From: Caecitellus pseudoparvulus
Taxonomy: Eukaryota > Bigyra: Bicosoecida
Direction: 5' to 3'
NCBI GenBank assembly: GCA_965644315.1
Contig: CBFFRQ010000064.1
Span: forward strand, 186,001-250,000
DNA length: 64,000 nt
Both the position numbers and the translations under genes were made by a program. Below, in pieces: positions 1-8,610 of this stretch (position 1 is the stretch's first letter; each line of letters starts with the position of its first letter). The notes under the pieces are model-generated. The model had not been told where the DNA came from, ran no database searches, and saw only the letters and a program-made list of their open reading frames with translations.

Positions 1-878
1 TCGCAGCACTCCAGGCCACGCCCCCCCGCAGCCTGGCACAGCGGTTGTACAGGTGGATCACCGCTGTGAGGGGCAGCATGGCCCAGCGCCCTTCTGTGGG
101 GCCCACCTCCCCACCCCCCCCTCGACCCCCAGCAGCCTTCGCCTCTGCCTACCTGGCCCGGCACTGGTTCGGCACAGGCGACGCGCCGCCGCCCCCCGAC
201 GCACCCGACGCGCCTGCTCGGCGATCTGCCCTGCTCGGCAAGCCCGTGGACTTCATGACCATCGGCACAGACGGCGCCATCCCCGTGGGCACGTGGGCTG
301 TGCTGCAAGACAGCCCCCGCCCCCGCCTGGCCATCCGGCGCCTGGACCTGTCATCCGTGTGGCTGGTGTCTGCGGCACTGGCGCACTCCGTGCAGCTGCA
401 GCAGGTGGAGCGTGCCGTGGAGGGCCTGCACGGCGCCCTGGTGGAGCTGAGTTCGCAGGTGGCGCGGGGGCAGGCCACTGCCGTACCCCGAGCGGCTCTG
501 CACAGCCTGCGCTCCCGGGTGACGCAACTGCGGGACAGCGTGTACCTGTTCAACCTGTGGGGGCGTGCACGCACTGCGCTGGCCCGCAACTCGCCCTCCT
601 CCGCCACTAGCCTGGACAGCCACGCCGGGCATGAGAGGCTGGCGGAGCTGCTGGAGGAGGAGCTGGAGCTGGTCAGCCGGCTGGCGGATGTGGAGGGGGC
701 GCTGGAGCACGTGGACTCCACGGTGAAGTATGTCGTGGCGGAGCAGGAGGAGGGCAGCATCCACCGCCTGGAGGTGCTCATCGTCATCATCCTGTCCCTG
801 GAGCTGGCGTTCTCCCTGTGGGAATTGTCGGGGGGGGGGCATGAGGTCCACGCCAGCGCCGCCGCCCAGGCAGTCTGA
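1..878 (+). CDS. DUF155/RMD1-RMND1-type protein, 3' part
   Basis: The frame is open from the left window edge (first codon at base 3) to the TGA at 876-878, so the true start lies outside the window. The C-terminal half matches the layout I know for the RMD1/RMND1 (DUF155) family: an ALAHSVQL segment corresponding to the family's ALAxSVKL, two long helices, then a charged stretch ending in RLEVLIVIILSLELAFSLWE, the equivalent of the conserved RLEWIIVxLIxxE C-terminal membrane helix. Known members are mitochondrial or endomembrane proteins; RMND1 supports mitochondrial translation. The proline-rich stretch around bases 100-150 is unusual and may include an unrecognised intron. The stop is only 19 bp from the stop of convergent strumpellin. 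Family call fairly sure; N-terminal extent unknown. Confidence 0.72.
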   Translation, partial: AALQATPPRSLAQRLYRWITAVRGSMAQRPSVGPTSPPPPRPPAAFASAYLARHWFGTGDAPPPPDAPDAPARRSALLGKPVDFMTIGTDGAIPVGTWAVLQDSPRPRLAIRRLDLSSVWLVSAALAHSVQLQQVERAVEGLHGALVELSSQVARGQATAVPRAALHSLRSRVTQLRDSVYLFNLWGRARTALARNSPSSATSLDSHAGHERLAELLEEELELVSRLADVEGALEHVDSTVKYVVAEQEEGSIHRLEVLIVIILSLELAFSLWELSGGGHEVHASAAAQAV

Positions 879-897
879 CGGCACCAATGCATTGCGC

Positions 898-3800
898 TCA
901 GGAGACATTCAGCGTGGCCAGAATGTGGGGCGGGAAGTGCCGGTGCAGGAGGGGCGTTGGAAGGCTGCCCAAGGCTGCCAGCGCCGTGATCACCCACAGC
1001 AGGCGCGGAACGTCAGTGGGCACGGAGGGGGACCGCGCAGTCATGGCCTCGTGCACTGCCGTGCGCGTAAAGTGCGCTGTGAACGCCAGGAACTGCGCCG
1101 CCACGTCGGGGTGCAGCTGGCGCAGCAGCGCCCCCACGCCCGCCACCAGCGACAAGCCGTCGTACTGGTGCTTGGCCCGCCGTGCTGGGATCAAGGTGGC
1201 CACCTCCCCGTCGTACTCCAGCTGCCCCACCGCGTGCAGGACGACACAGCCCAAGTACACGCCGAACCAGGGCAGGGCCTCTGCAGTGGAGTAGATCTTA
1301 GCCATGGGGTCCCCCAGGCCCGCCGCCTCCACATGCTTGGACAGCTCGGGCAGCAGTGGGGAGGCCCGGGCGGGGTAGGGCGCCGTGTCTGGGTCTGCGT
1401 AGTGCCGGCGCACATCCCGCATGAGGGCGTCGTTCATGGTGCGCAGGGCGTTGAAGAGCAAGTTGCTGTCCAGGCGGCAGCTGAAGAGCAGCTGGTGCTG
1501 CAGGTGCAAGCGCAGGAGCTGGGAGCGGCCGACGTCCACGAGGAGCCCCGCGATGTCAGGTAGGAACTTGAAGGACTTGAGGGCGGAGGCGAAGCCCTTG
1601 ACGCCTGCGGGGGACACGCGACCGGGTGGGCCCACCGTCAGCACCACGCGCTTCAGCTGGTCCCCGCCGCCGTCCTGCACCGTGCGGTGGAAGCCCTTGA
1701 AGATGCGGTCCACGAGGTGCCCGACGTTGAAGGCGAGGACACGGTCCACGCCCGTGAGGCCCGGTGTGCCCAGGGCGCCGTGCATGAGGCTGAAGAACGT
1801 CAGCCCCAGCACTTCACTCCCGTCGCCTGCCACCCAGCCGTGCGCTGCGGGGGAGTACAGCGCGTGGCCGGGCGCCGCCAGCTCGATGAGGGCGCTGGCC
1901 ATGCGGCCCATGAAGGTGGAGCCGCCCTCGTCCAAGTGCAGGGGGATGGGGCAGGCGCTGGACTGGTGCACGGAGGCGCTGGGCAGGACCTTCTTCTTGA
2001 GGAAGCGGTTGCACTCCTGCTCCGTGTAGAAGGCCAGCACGCGGCCCAGCTCCTGCTGCCACACCTTCAGCCCGTACATGTCCACGTAGTCCTGCACGTA
2101 CTCCAGGCTCTGCTTGAACTTCTCCAGCGTCCCGCGCAGGGCGTGCAGGCCGCCCTTGACACTGGCCAGGGGGTCCCGCCGGCGCCCTCGCCGTAAGTCG
2201 AAGGCCAGGTGCCCGTGCAGCGCTTCAGTGATCTTGTCCACGATGAACTTGGTGATGCCTTCGTGCAGCAGCTGCCGAGGGTCCATTTGGATGACGCCCA
2301 GCATGGTCTCCTTCATGGACATGACGCCTTCCGTGAACACGGAGATGCGGTGGGTGTTGAACGCGATCTCGTGTCGCGCGTCCACCTCCGCCAGCCCTGG
2401 CAGGTGCACCACCTCCAGCAGGGGCGGCATGTTCCCGATGGGCCCCTCCAGGTGCCGCGTGATGCTGGCCAGCAGCTGGAAGACGACGCGCGGGATGATG
2501 CCCAGCACCCGCCGCACGAAGGCGATGAGTTGGGAGGAGTAGAACTCGGCCACCGACGCCGCGTCAGGGGATTCCGCCTGCATGATGCGCTCCACGGGCA
2601 CGTCCAGGACGCTGGTCAGTTTCAGGAACACCGACCGCAGCTCCTGCACCGAGGAGGGGCGCGCCTGGATGTGGCTGTGCATGTGCGGGATGAACTCCCC
2701 CATGATGCCCCACGCCCAGGACAGGTCCGCCGCCGCATCCATGTCATCCAGCAGCCCCTGCTGCAGGTTCACCACCCGCACCATGCTGGTGAGGTGCACC
2801 TCGGTCGCGGCGATGAACTCCTTCACCTGTGTGGAGGTGTCAATGGCCTCGTACTGCAGCACGCTGCCCAGGCCGTCCTTGATGATGCTCTGGATGGTGC
2901 GCCCCGCCACCAGGCTGCGGTGGATGTCCAACGCCTCCACCTGCGCTGCCAGGTGCGCGAAGTGGTCCCGCAGCCCGTCATCCTGTGCGACTCGGGAGAG
3001 GGCGACGTCCCCCCCAAAATATGCCGCCAGGTCCCGCAGCATTTCCACACTGCGCCCACGCTCCTCCGCCCACCGGTCCTCCCGCTGCCCCAGCAGGTCC
3101 CGCACCTGGTCCCGCACTCGGCGCTCCAGGGATGCCGTGCGCATGAGGTGCTGCAGCATGCTGGGCATGTCAATGGGGAACTCCTTCTCCAGGATCTTCC
3201 GGGTCTTGGCGTGGGAGGTGCGCCGCTGCAGCAGCAGCCAGCGCAGGGCCGCGTTGGCCTGGCGCAGGCACTGCAGCAGCGTCTCCCGCTGGTCAATGAC
3301 GAACTGGTCCGTGAGGATGCCCTCCGTGCTGTACTCAGCAATGCCTGCTGCGCTGGCTGCCAGCATGCCGCTCCAGAAGCTGCCCCAGTGCCGGACGGTG
3401 GCCGGCGCGAGGGGGCGAGCGGCCAAGGCGGCGGAGGCGGCCTTGAAGGGTGCCCACTCCACTGTCAGGTCCACCAGCAGGCCCATGTATAGAGGCACGA
3501 CCCAGTTGTCCTCGAAGTGCTTCGTCACCACCTCAGACATGATGTGGGCGTCCTCCAGGGCGGGCGGGTTGAAGTACAGCAGCACATACACCATGGCCGC
3601 CTGCCGCGCTAGGGCTGCCGACCGCATCTCAGGCGCCTTGTACACGCGCGTCATCTCGTACACGTCGTCGGAGCGCAGGACCATGAGGAGCTTGCCCACC
3701 ACGTCCAGCGGCAGCGGCACCCGCCCCAGCAGGCTCCCAGCGTAGTCCGGCGCCCGCCGCTTGTCCCCCGGCACCCACCCACTGTGCTTGCACAGGCGTG

Positions 3801-4359
3801 CCACCTCCTCCAGGTCCTCCAGGGAGCCCTCCCCCTCAATGCGCACGTGGGCGACGATGAGGGCCTCCCGCACCGGGCCGTGGATGCGCAGGTCCAGCAT
3901 GAGCAGCATGACGCCCAGCAGGAACGCCGCCTCGCACATGAGCTGCTTGCCGTCGAAGTTGCGCAGGACGTCTTCCAGGGTGTGCTGAATGTACACGCCT
4001 GCCTTGAGGTCGGCCAGGAACTCCTTCAGCGCCTCGTGGTACACGAGGATGGACTTGAACAGCTTGTAGAAGCGGCTGACGACGTCGCCGTACGACTCGG
4101 CGAACTCTTCATCCAGCTCACTCAGGGCCAAGTCCGCGTTAATCTTCGTCTCGTACATCTCCGAATTGCTGAGGTACTTCAGGTTGAACACCAGCGGCGC
4201 GTAGCGCGTGCTGGCTGGTGTGCCAGGCACGAAGGCGTCAGGCACCGCTTTGGACAGCCGCTGCAGCTCTGCCAAGATGCTGGACCCCTGCGCGACAATG
4301 TGCAGCAAGTGCATGCCGCACTCGCTGTCCTCAGAGAGGAAGCCCCCCCGTGCAGCCAT
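898..4359 (-). CDS. WASHC5: strumpellin, WASH complex subunit 5
   Basis: A single uninterrupted frame of 1,153 codons, close to the roughly 1,159 residues of animal strumpellin. Similarity runs from the first residues (LLHIVAQGSSILAELQRLS) through several signature segments: LDEEFAESYGDVVSRFY, AGVYIQHTLEDVL, DGKQLMCEAAFLLGVMLL, LRSDDVYEMTRVY and FEDNWVVPLYMGLLVDL. Strumpellin is a core subunit of the WASH complex, which activates Arp2/3 on endosomes and drives retromer-linked sorting. The ATG at 4357-4359 gives the expected N-terminus, so no upstream exon is needed. The TGA at 898-900 faces the neighbouring DUF155-type stop. No intron is visible, unlike many shorter genes here. The family is absent from land plants and, as far as I know, most green algae, which helps place the organism. 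Confidence 0.95.
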   Translation of the reverse strand: MAARGGFLSEDSECGMHLLHIVAQGSSILAELQRLSKAVPDAFVPGTPASTRYAPLVFNLKYLSNSEMYETKINADLALSELDEEFAESYGDVVSRFYKLFKSILVYHEALKEFLADLKAGVYIQHTLEDVLRNFDGKQLMCEAAFLLGVMLLMLDLRIHGPVREALIVAHVRIEGEGSLEDLEEVARLCKHSGWVPGDKRRAPDYAGSLLGRVPLPLDVVGKLLMVLRSDDVYEMTRVYKAPEMRSAALARQAAMVYVLLYFNPPALEDAHIMSEVVTKHFEDNWVVPLYMGLLVDLTVEWAPFKAASAALAARPLAPATVRHWGSFWSGMLAASAAGIAEYSTEGILTDQFVIDQRETLLQCLRQANAALRWLLLQRRTSHAKTRKILEKEFPIDMPSMLQHLMRTASLERRVRDQVRDLLGQREDRWAEERGRSVEMLRDLAAYFGGDVALSRVAQDDGLRDHFAHLAAQVEALDIHRSLVAGRTIQSIIKDGLGSVLQYEAIDTSTQVKEFIAATEVHLTSMVRVVNLQQGLLDDMDAAADLSWAWGIMGEFIPHMHSHIQARPSSVQELRSVFLKLTSVLDVPVERIMQAESPDAASVAEFYSSQLIAFVRRVLGIIPRVVFQLLASITRHLEGPIGNMPPLLEVVHLPGLAEVDARHEIAFNTHRISVFTEGVMSMKETMLGVIQMDPRQLLHEGITKFIVDKITEALHGHLAFDLRRGRRRDPLASVKGGLHALRGTLEKFKQSLEYVQDYVDMYGLKVWQQELGRVLAFYTEQECNRFLKKKVLPSASVHQSSACPIPLHLDEGGSTFMGRMASALIELAAPGHALYSPAAHGWVAGDGSEVLGLTFFSLMHGALGTPGLTGVDRVLAFNVGHLVDRIFKGFHRTVQDGGGDQLKRVVLTVGPPGRVSPAGVKGFASALKSFKFLPDIAGLLVDVGRSQLLRLHLQHQLLFSCRLDSNLLFNALRTMNDALMRDVRRHYADPDTAPYPARASPLLPELSKHVEAAGLGDPMAKIYSTAEALPWFGVYLGCVVLHAVGQLEYDGEVATLIPARRAKHQYDGLSLVAGVGALLRQLHPDVAAQFLAFTAHFTRTAVHEAMTARSPSVPTDVPRLLWVITALAALGSLPTPLLHRHFPPHILATLNVS

Positions 4360-4813
4360 GGCGGGCTTGGTGGGCGTGCGGAGTCAAGAGGTGGAGCCAG
4401 GGCGGGGTGGCCCGGCGCTCCTGCACTGCACCACAGATGGAGCGAGCTGGCCCGACGAGCGCTCCAATGACCTGCGAAGCGCCTGTGGCGCACGATGAGA
4501 GTGGAAAGTGAGTGACACCGTGGTGCGATAGAAGTGGCTGCCTTTCCCGGCGCCTGGCCGTCGGGCCGCTGCAGGAGAGCCCCTGCCCACGATTCCTCGC
4601 TCCCTCACCTGGCGCAGCTTCGGCTGCCTTCCCTGCGCACTGGAGCTTGCACAGCCGTGCAGTCCAGGGCACACGCCAAAGTGCTTATCCAGCCAACAAA
4701 CTCAAGGGGCGAATGGCTTCGCTGAACAGTTTTGTGGGCAGGCGGCTCATGGGCCATGCTGCGATTCGCGCTGGCCCGGCACGGCCGCGTTTCGCACACG
4801 CGTTTCGCATGTC
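4360..4813. other. divergent intergenic region
   Basis: About 450 bp between the strumpellin start (minus) and the small gene at 4814 (plus). Reading frames here are short and overlapping. I see no RNA gene or conserved exon. It probably carries both 5' UTRs and promoters, but no TATA-type element stands out. Confidence 0.5.
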
Positions 4814-5347
4814 ATGGCATCTCAGCTCACCGCTATGAGCCAACGCATTGTTTTCACGCTGCGCCTGGAAGATGACGGGGAGGTATCATACCTAGGCGCA
4901 CTGTGCAAGCCTACAGTTCCCCTCGAAAGCGCAGAGAAGCTGCCAAGCGCGCCAGTCAGTCAGCCGGCCTCGACTCCGTCTCAGACGCCGGAGGCAGCAG
5001 CGCCGCCCAACAGCGAACACTCGCGTGATCTGGGTCCTGTGCAATTCGTTTCAGGGCAGAGTACTAACCTAAGGCGCTCGGCGTGGTGGCAGGGCGTGCC
5101 GCTGCCTTCTCAGCTCCCAGCGTTGCCGGACGGGCCGTCGGCGCTACTGCCCGTCTCCTTGGCCGCCCGAGGCGAAATTTGGCAAGCTCAGCAAGCAGAA
5201 CAACAAGAACATGATGTTAAGAAAGCCGCAGACCAGTGCTACGATGCGTTGCGCCAGGGGCTGGACGAGGAGGCTCGACTGGAGGCTGAGGCAGCTGAGT
5301 TGGCCAAAGCTGTGGCCGAGATGCGCCAGCCAGCAGCAAAGCCATGA
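4814..5347 (+). CDS. hypothetical protein, 177 aa
   Basis: An intact ATG-to-TGA frame between divergent strumpellin and the next plus-strand gene. I do not recognise the family. The N-terminus (MSQRIVFTLRLEDDGEV, from the second ATG at 4835) looks like a short beta-hairpin-rich segment. The middle is proline/serine-rich with an aromatic patch (SAWWQGVPLP). The last 60 residues are strongly charged and helical (QAEQQEHDVKKAADQCYDAL, then alternating E/A/L), probably a short coiled coil. No signal peptide or membrane segment. Either ATG could be the start. The frame is supported by position and protein-like composition only, so it could be a lineage-specific small protein or the main exon of a larger gene. 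Confidence 0.5.
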   Translation: MASQLTAMSQRIVFTLRLEDDGEVSYLGALCKPTVPLESAEKLPSAPVSQPASTPSQTPEAAAPPNSEHSRDLGPVQFVSGQSTNLRRSAWWQGVPLPSQLPALPDGPSALLPVSLAARGEIWQAQQAEQQEHDVKKAADQCYDALRQGLDEEARLEAEAAELAKAVAEMRQPAAKP

Positions 5348-5583
5348 GCCAATTCTGGCTTGGCTGTGCAGCGGTGGGCAGACTGTGCAGGGCATGCCTA
5401 GGTGAGTTTGTGAGGTCTGCGCAGAACGCCACACGTTGAGTGTCTGCGTGATCCGCCTCAGTGGTGACCAGCAACTAGCTGCACCGCGGAATAAATCGCA
5501 ATTCATGTGATAACCACAGTCCATCCGGCTGGGCCTGCTCCGAAGCAAGCACACTCTCACGCCATCTGTCCGCCCCACGCTCC
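5348..5583. other. intergenic spacer
   Basis: 236 bp between two same-strand genes, less GC-rich than flanking coding sequence. No feature recognised; it presumably holds the 3' UTR of the small upstream gene and the promoter of the glutamine amidotransferase gene. Confidence 0.4.
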
Positions 5584-6413
5584 ATGGCGGCTGACGAGGG
5601 CGCCAAGGCGCACAGCGCCGCCTCAGCTCATGACCGCCTTGTCTTCAAGCCCAAGGAGCAGACAGTGGACGGGATCACAGTGCTCATTGATAACTACGAC
5701 TCCTTCACCTTCAACATCGTCCAGTACCTGTGCCAGCTGGGCACAGAGGTGCACGTGCGTTGCGGAATTCGGTCCAGCACGCCAACTCCGGGGTGCTGGA
5801 CCTGCACCTTGCGTGAGACTCGCAGGTGTTCCGGAACGACAAAGTTACCCTTGAAGAGCTTGAGGAGCTGAAGCCTGCCCGCGTCGTCCTGTCGCCAGGC
5901 CCGGGACACCCTTCCACAGATGCAGGCGTGTGTGCGGCGGTGCTGGATGCCTGGCAAGGGGTGCGTGCCGCGCACAGCCACAGCCGTGCATTCTGAGATG
6001 CGCCCTCTCCACACTCTTCTCCCACTACCCAGAGGGTGCCCATTCTCGGCGTCTGCATGGGCCTGCAGGTGATGTACGAGGCGTACGGCGGCACCGTCGC
6101 CAGCGCAGGCGAGATCATGCACGGCAAGGCCAGCAGCATGCAGCACGACGGCAAGGGGCTGTTCGCAGGACTGCCCTCCCCGTACACCATCGTGCGGTAC
6201 CACAGCCTGGCAGGCTCGCCCTCCACGCTGCCGGCTGACCTGGAGGTGGCCGCCACCACCGCCGGCGGCATCATCCAAGCCGTCCGCCACCGCAAGTTTA
6301 ACGTCCACGGCGTACAGTTTCACCCCGAGAGCATCCTCACTCAGCACGGCATGGAGCTACTAGGCACGTTCTGTGCCATGCAGGGCGGCATGGCCGAGGC
6401 GGCAGCTGACTGA
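5584..6413 (+). CDS. trpG: anthranilate synthase component II (glutamine amidotransferase)
   Basis: Three exons: 5584-5754, 5826-5960 and 6033-6413, with introns of 71 and 72 bp, both with GTGCGT donors; the product is 228 aa. Class I glutamine amidotransferase features are complete: DNYDSFTFNIVQYL near residues 37-50, the oxyanion-loop motif SPGPGHP at 80-86, nucleophile Cys110 in ILGVCMGLQ, and the His199/Glu201 pair in VQFHPES. The enzyme releases ammonia from glutamine for anthranilate (or aminodeoxychorismate) synthesis, giving the cell a tryptophan/folate branch enzyme. It is a stand-alone subunit with no TrpE-like domain attached. The nucleophile elbow has Met where Leu is usual (GVCLG). 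No clear organelle presequence. PabA-type function cannot be excluded. The stop is 46 bp from the convergent bZIP stop. Confidence 0.88.
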
Positions 6414-6459
6414 GCGCCGCGCCATCCTGCAGCGGGGTGCTGCCTGACTCCGCACGCCT

Positions 6460-7105
6460 TCATGGCGGGCCTTTCGACTGTGAAGAGTGACCCGACTGGG
6501 ACTGACCGGTAGGCCCGCCTTGGTCGCCGTCGTCTGCGATGAAGGGGGGCAGTGCCGCCTCGAGCGCCTCCCCGCCCGTGGCTGCTGCAGCTCGCGCCAG
6601 GGTTGTAACGGCTTCGTATAGTGCCACCTTCAGCGCCTTGTTCTCGGCTTTAAGAGATTCCACGATGCTCTCCACTTCTGGGGGGCTGGATGAATACAAG
6701 GCAGCTTCCAACAACTGGCACACCACACGGCAAGAGTTGAGCGTGTGCGGGCAGCTCTCAGCAAGACCAGCAGGATCACACACCTGGCACCGCTCGTTCA
6801 GTGTGGCGTTCTCCTTCGTCAGAAAAACGATGCTGCGCTGCAACTCCTCTGCGTCGCGGGCCAGGCAGGGAGCAAGTGCGCGGGTGCGCTTCGTGTGGTG
6901 CAATTTCCGCACCCACCAGCCCTCGCTTTCTTGCGGAGACGGGACGCCTTGGCCGCCCGGCGGTTGTCCTCAAGCCTGCGAGGGTATCACCGTAGGGCTG
7001 ACAGTGCGCTGGATGACCATGGCTCCCTCTGTGCCAGGCGCTTAGCTGCGGCGTTGCCGTGTGCACCCAACTCTCTCACCTCTTGCTTCGCGATTCATCA
7101 GCCAT
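6460..7105 (-). CDS. bZIP transcription factor, 157 aa
   Basis: Three exons on the minus strand: 7080-7105 (26 bp micro-exon), 6917-6975 and 6460-6848, with introns 6976-7079 (donor GTGAGA) and 6849-6916 (donor GTGGGT). Spliced, the protein begins MADESRSKRLEDNRRAAKAS. The basic region carries the bZIP signature: Asn13, Arg21 (N-x7-R spacing) and an RLRKK cluster. Leucines at 31, 38 and 45 fall exactly in the canonical register. The intron at 6849-6916 separates basic region from zipper, so neither part is recognisable from unspliced frames. The zipper is short, followed by a Cys-containing segment (RCQVCD) and an acidic/Gln/Ser-rich tail. Expected to bind DNA as a dimer in the nucleus; targets unknown. 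The correct register after splicing strongly supports the model. Confidence 0.85.
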
Positions 7106-7278
7106 GGTACAAGATGAGTGCCCTGTGTGCGAACAGAATGTGCTGGGGAATGCCGTTGCAAGTGGGACGCCACGCTGTTTTGAGTGTGGGGTGTGTTCCA
7201 CACTGTCGCGCGGGGGCAATCCACAGCACCCTTGCTGCATGGTTGCATTGATCCTCCACGCCATGGACGGCTCAGTGC

Positions 7279-8179
7279 TTAGACGGCGACGAGTTCGCCA
7301 ATGGCGCCCTTCTCAGAGACGTAGACACCATCCAGGAACTTGCGGATATCCTTGGTCACGACGCGGGTGCTGCCGTGGATCAGGGCGGCCATCTGGGACA
7401 CGGCATCGATGTCGTTGCCGGTGATCTCCAGCTGGTCCTTGACGTTGGCGGACTTCTCCACGGTGACGCCAGCGGGGATCTTCAGGGCACGGGACAGGCG
7501 CTGGCCGATGAAGTTCTTCACGATCAGCAGGCCCTCCTCGAACTCGATGTTGATGGGGAAATGGGCGTACGCCAGGCGCATCTTGTAGCAGAAGCCCTTG
7601 GTGACACCAGTGATCATGTTCTGGATGTGGGACTGCACGGTGCGCAGGCAGGCCAGCTGCTTGCGGTTGCCGAACCACATGGTCAGCTCCACCTTGGACT
7701 CGGACAGCTTGGTCATCTCCACGGAGATGTGCTTGAAGGAGCGGGTCAGGGAGCCGCGGGGGCCAGTCACCACAACGTTGCGGGCCTTGACCTCCACGGT
7801 GACTGCAAAGGCGCGGAGAGGCGGCGGGCACGTGAGACGCTGTCGCTCGAAAGCCAGGCGGCACACAACAAAGCAGTCCTGCCCTCGACCTCACAGTCCC
7901 CCGCCCAACCTGCCACAGTGGCACAGTCAGCAAATGGTTCACAGATCCCACACAGGGGGCATGCGGCTGCCTGCTTCGGCACACCTGGGCGGCTAGGTGC
8001 CAGAGATCTGCCGGCCGACTGCCTGCGGAAATAGGCGCACCCCCGCTGCCGGCTGCGCCACCCTCCTCTGCCTTCCCATGCACGCACACCCGACGAGACA
8101 GCACGGAATCTGATCAAACATGGCCGCACGTACCACCCTCGGGGACCTCCACGAAGCGCTGGGCCTGGACGATGCGCAT
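7279..8179 (-). CDS. RPL9: 60S ribosomal protein L9 (uL6)
   Basis: Two exons: 8134-8179 (46 bp, ATG at 8177-8179) and 7279-7802, with a 331-bp intron 7803-8133 (donor GTACGT, acceptor TTTGCAG). The spliced product is 189 aa, matching the roughly 190 aa of eukaryotic L9. The first exon encodes MRIVQAQRFVEVPEG and joins in phase to VTVEVKARNVVVTGPRG. Further hallmarks are MWFGNRKQLACLRTVQSHIQ, FCYKMRLAYAHFPINIEFEE and the C-terminal KDIRKFLDGVYVSEKG. The protein sits near the sarcin-ricin/GTPase-centre side of the large subunit. A short 5' coding exon followed by a long intron is common in ribosomal protein genes; this intron is three to five times longer than most others in the window. Confidence 0.95.
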
Positions 8180-8610
8180 GCTTGGTACTGTGTTGGGCTT
8201 GCTGAAGGGGCCGAAACCACACTATGCGAGCAGCGCAGGGGATTCTGCAGTGCACACAATCTCAGCAACGAGACTTGACGACGAAGGGGCATGCAGCACT
8301 GTGTCAGTCTTGAAAAGTGCCGTCTGTCGGTCAGCAGCGCGACTTCGCAGAAATCGTTCTCGAAAATACGCCGCGCGAATGATGCAAAAATGTGACGTGA
8401 GGGTCCCTGACTTGGCTCCGGGCGAGGCACGCCAGCCAGGCACAAACCACTGCACGATGCGTGCTGACCCTGCGCGTCGACTTGCTCAGAAGGCGCGAAG
8501 CTTGAAGTCATCGCGGTTCACCTCCCACAGCCCCGCGCTGCTGCTGCTGCAGGCTCCCTCACCCGCTTTGGCGTGTCTGATTCCGCACGATCCCAGCCCT
8601 ACTCAGCAAC
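8180..8610. other. divergent intergenic region
   Basis: 431 bp between the RPL9 start (minus) and the coiled-coil gene start at 8611 (plus). No RNA gene or protein motif recognised. It should contain the RPL9 promoter, but I could not pick out a specific element. Confidence 0.45.

Noticed and set aside
2209-3745. Long plus-strand open frames (up to 427 codons) across strumpellin.
   Set aside because: Antisense shadows created by GC-rich third positions; composition is His/Gln/Arg-rich with no family motif, while the minus-strand frame matches strumpellin end to end.
7803-8133. C/D-box snoRNA in the RPL9 intron.
   Set aside because: No matching C box and D box pair with flanking complementarity on the sense strand; TTTGATCAG near the 5' end is not a good C box.
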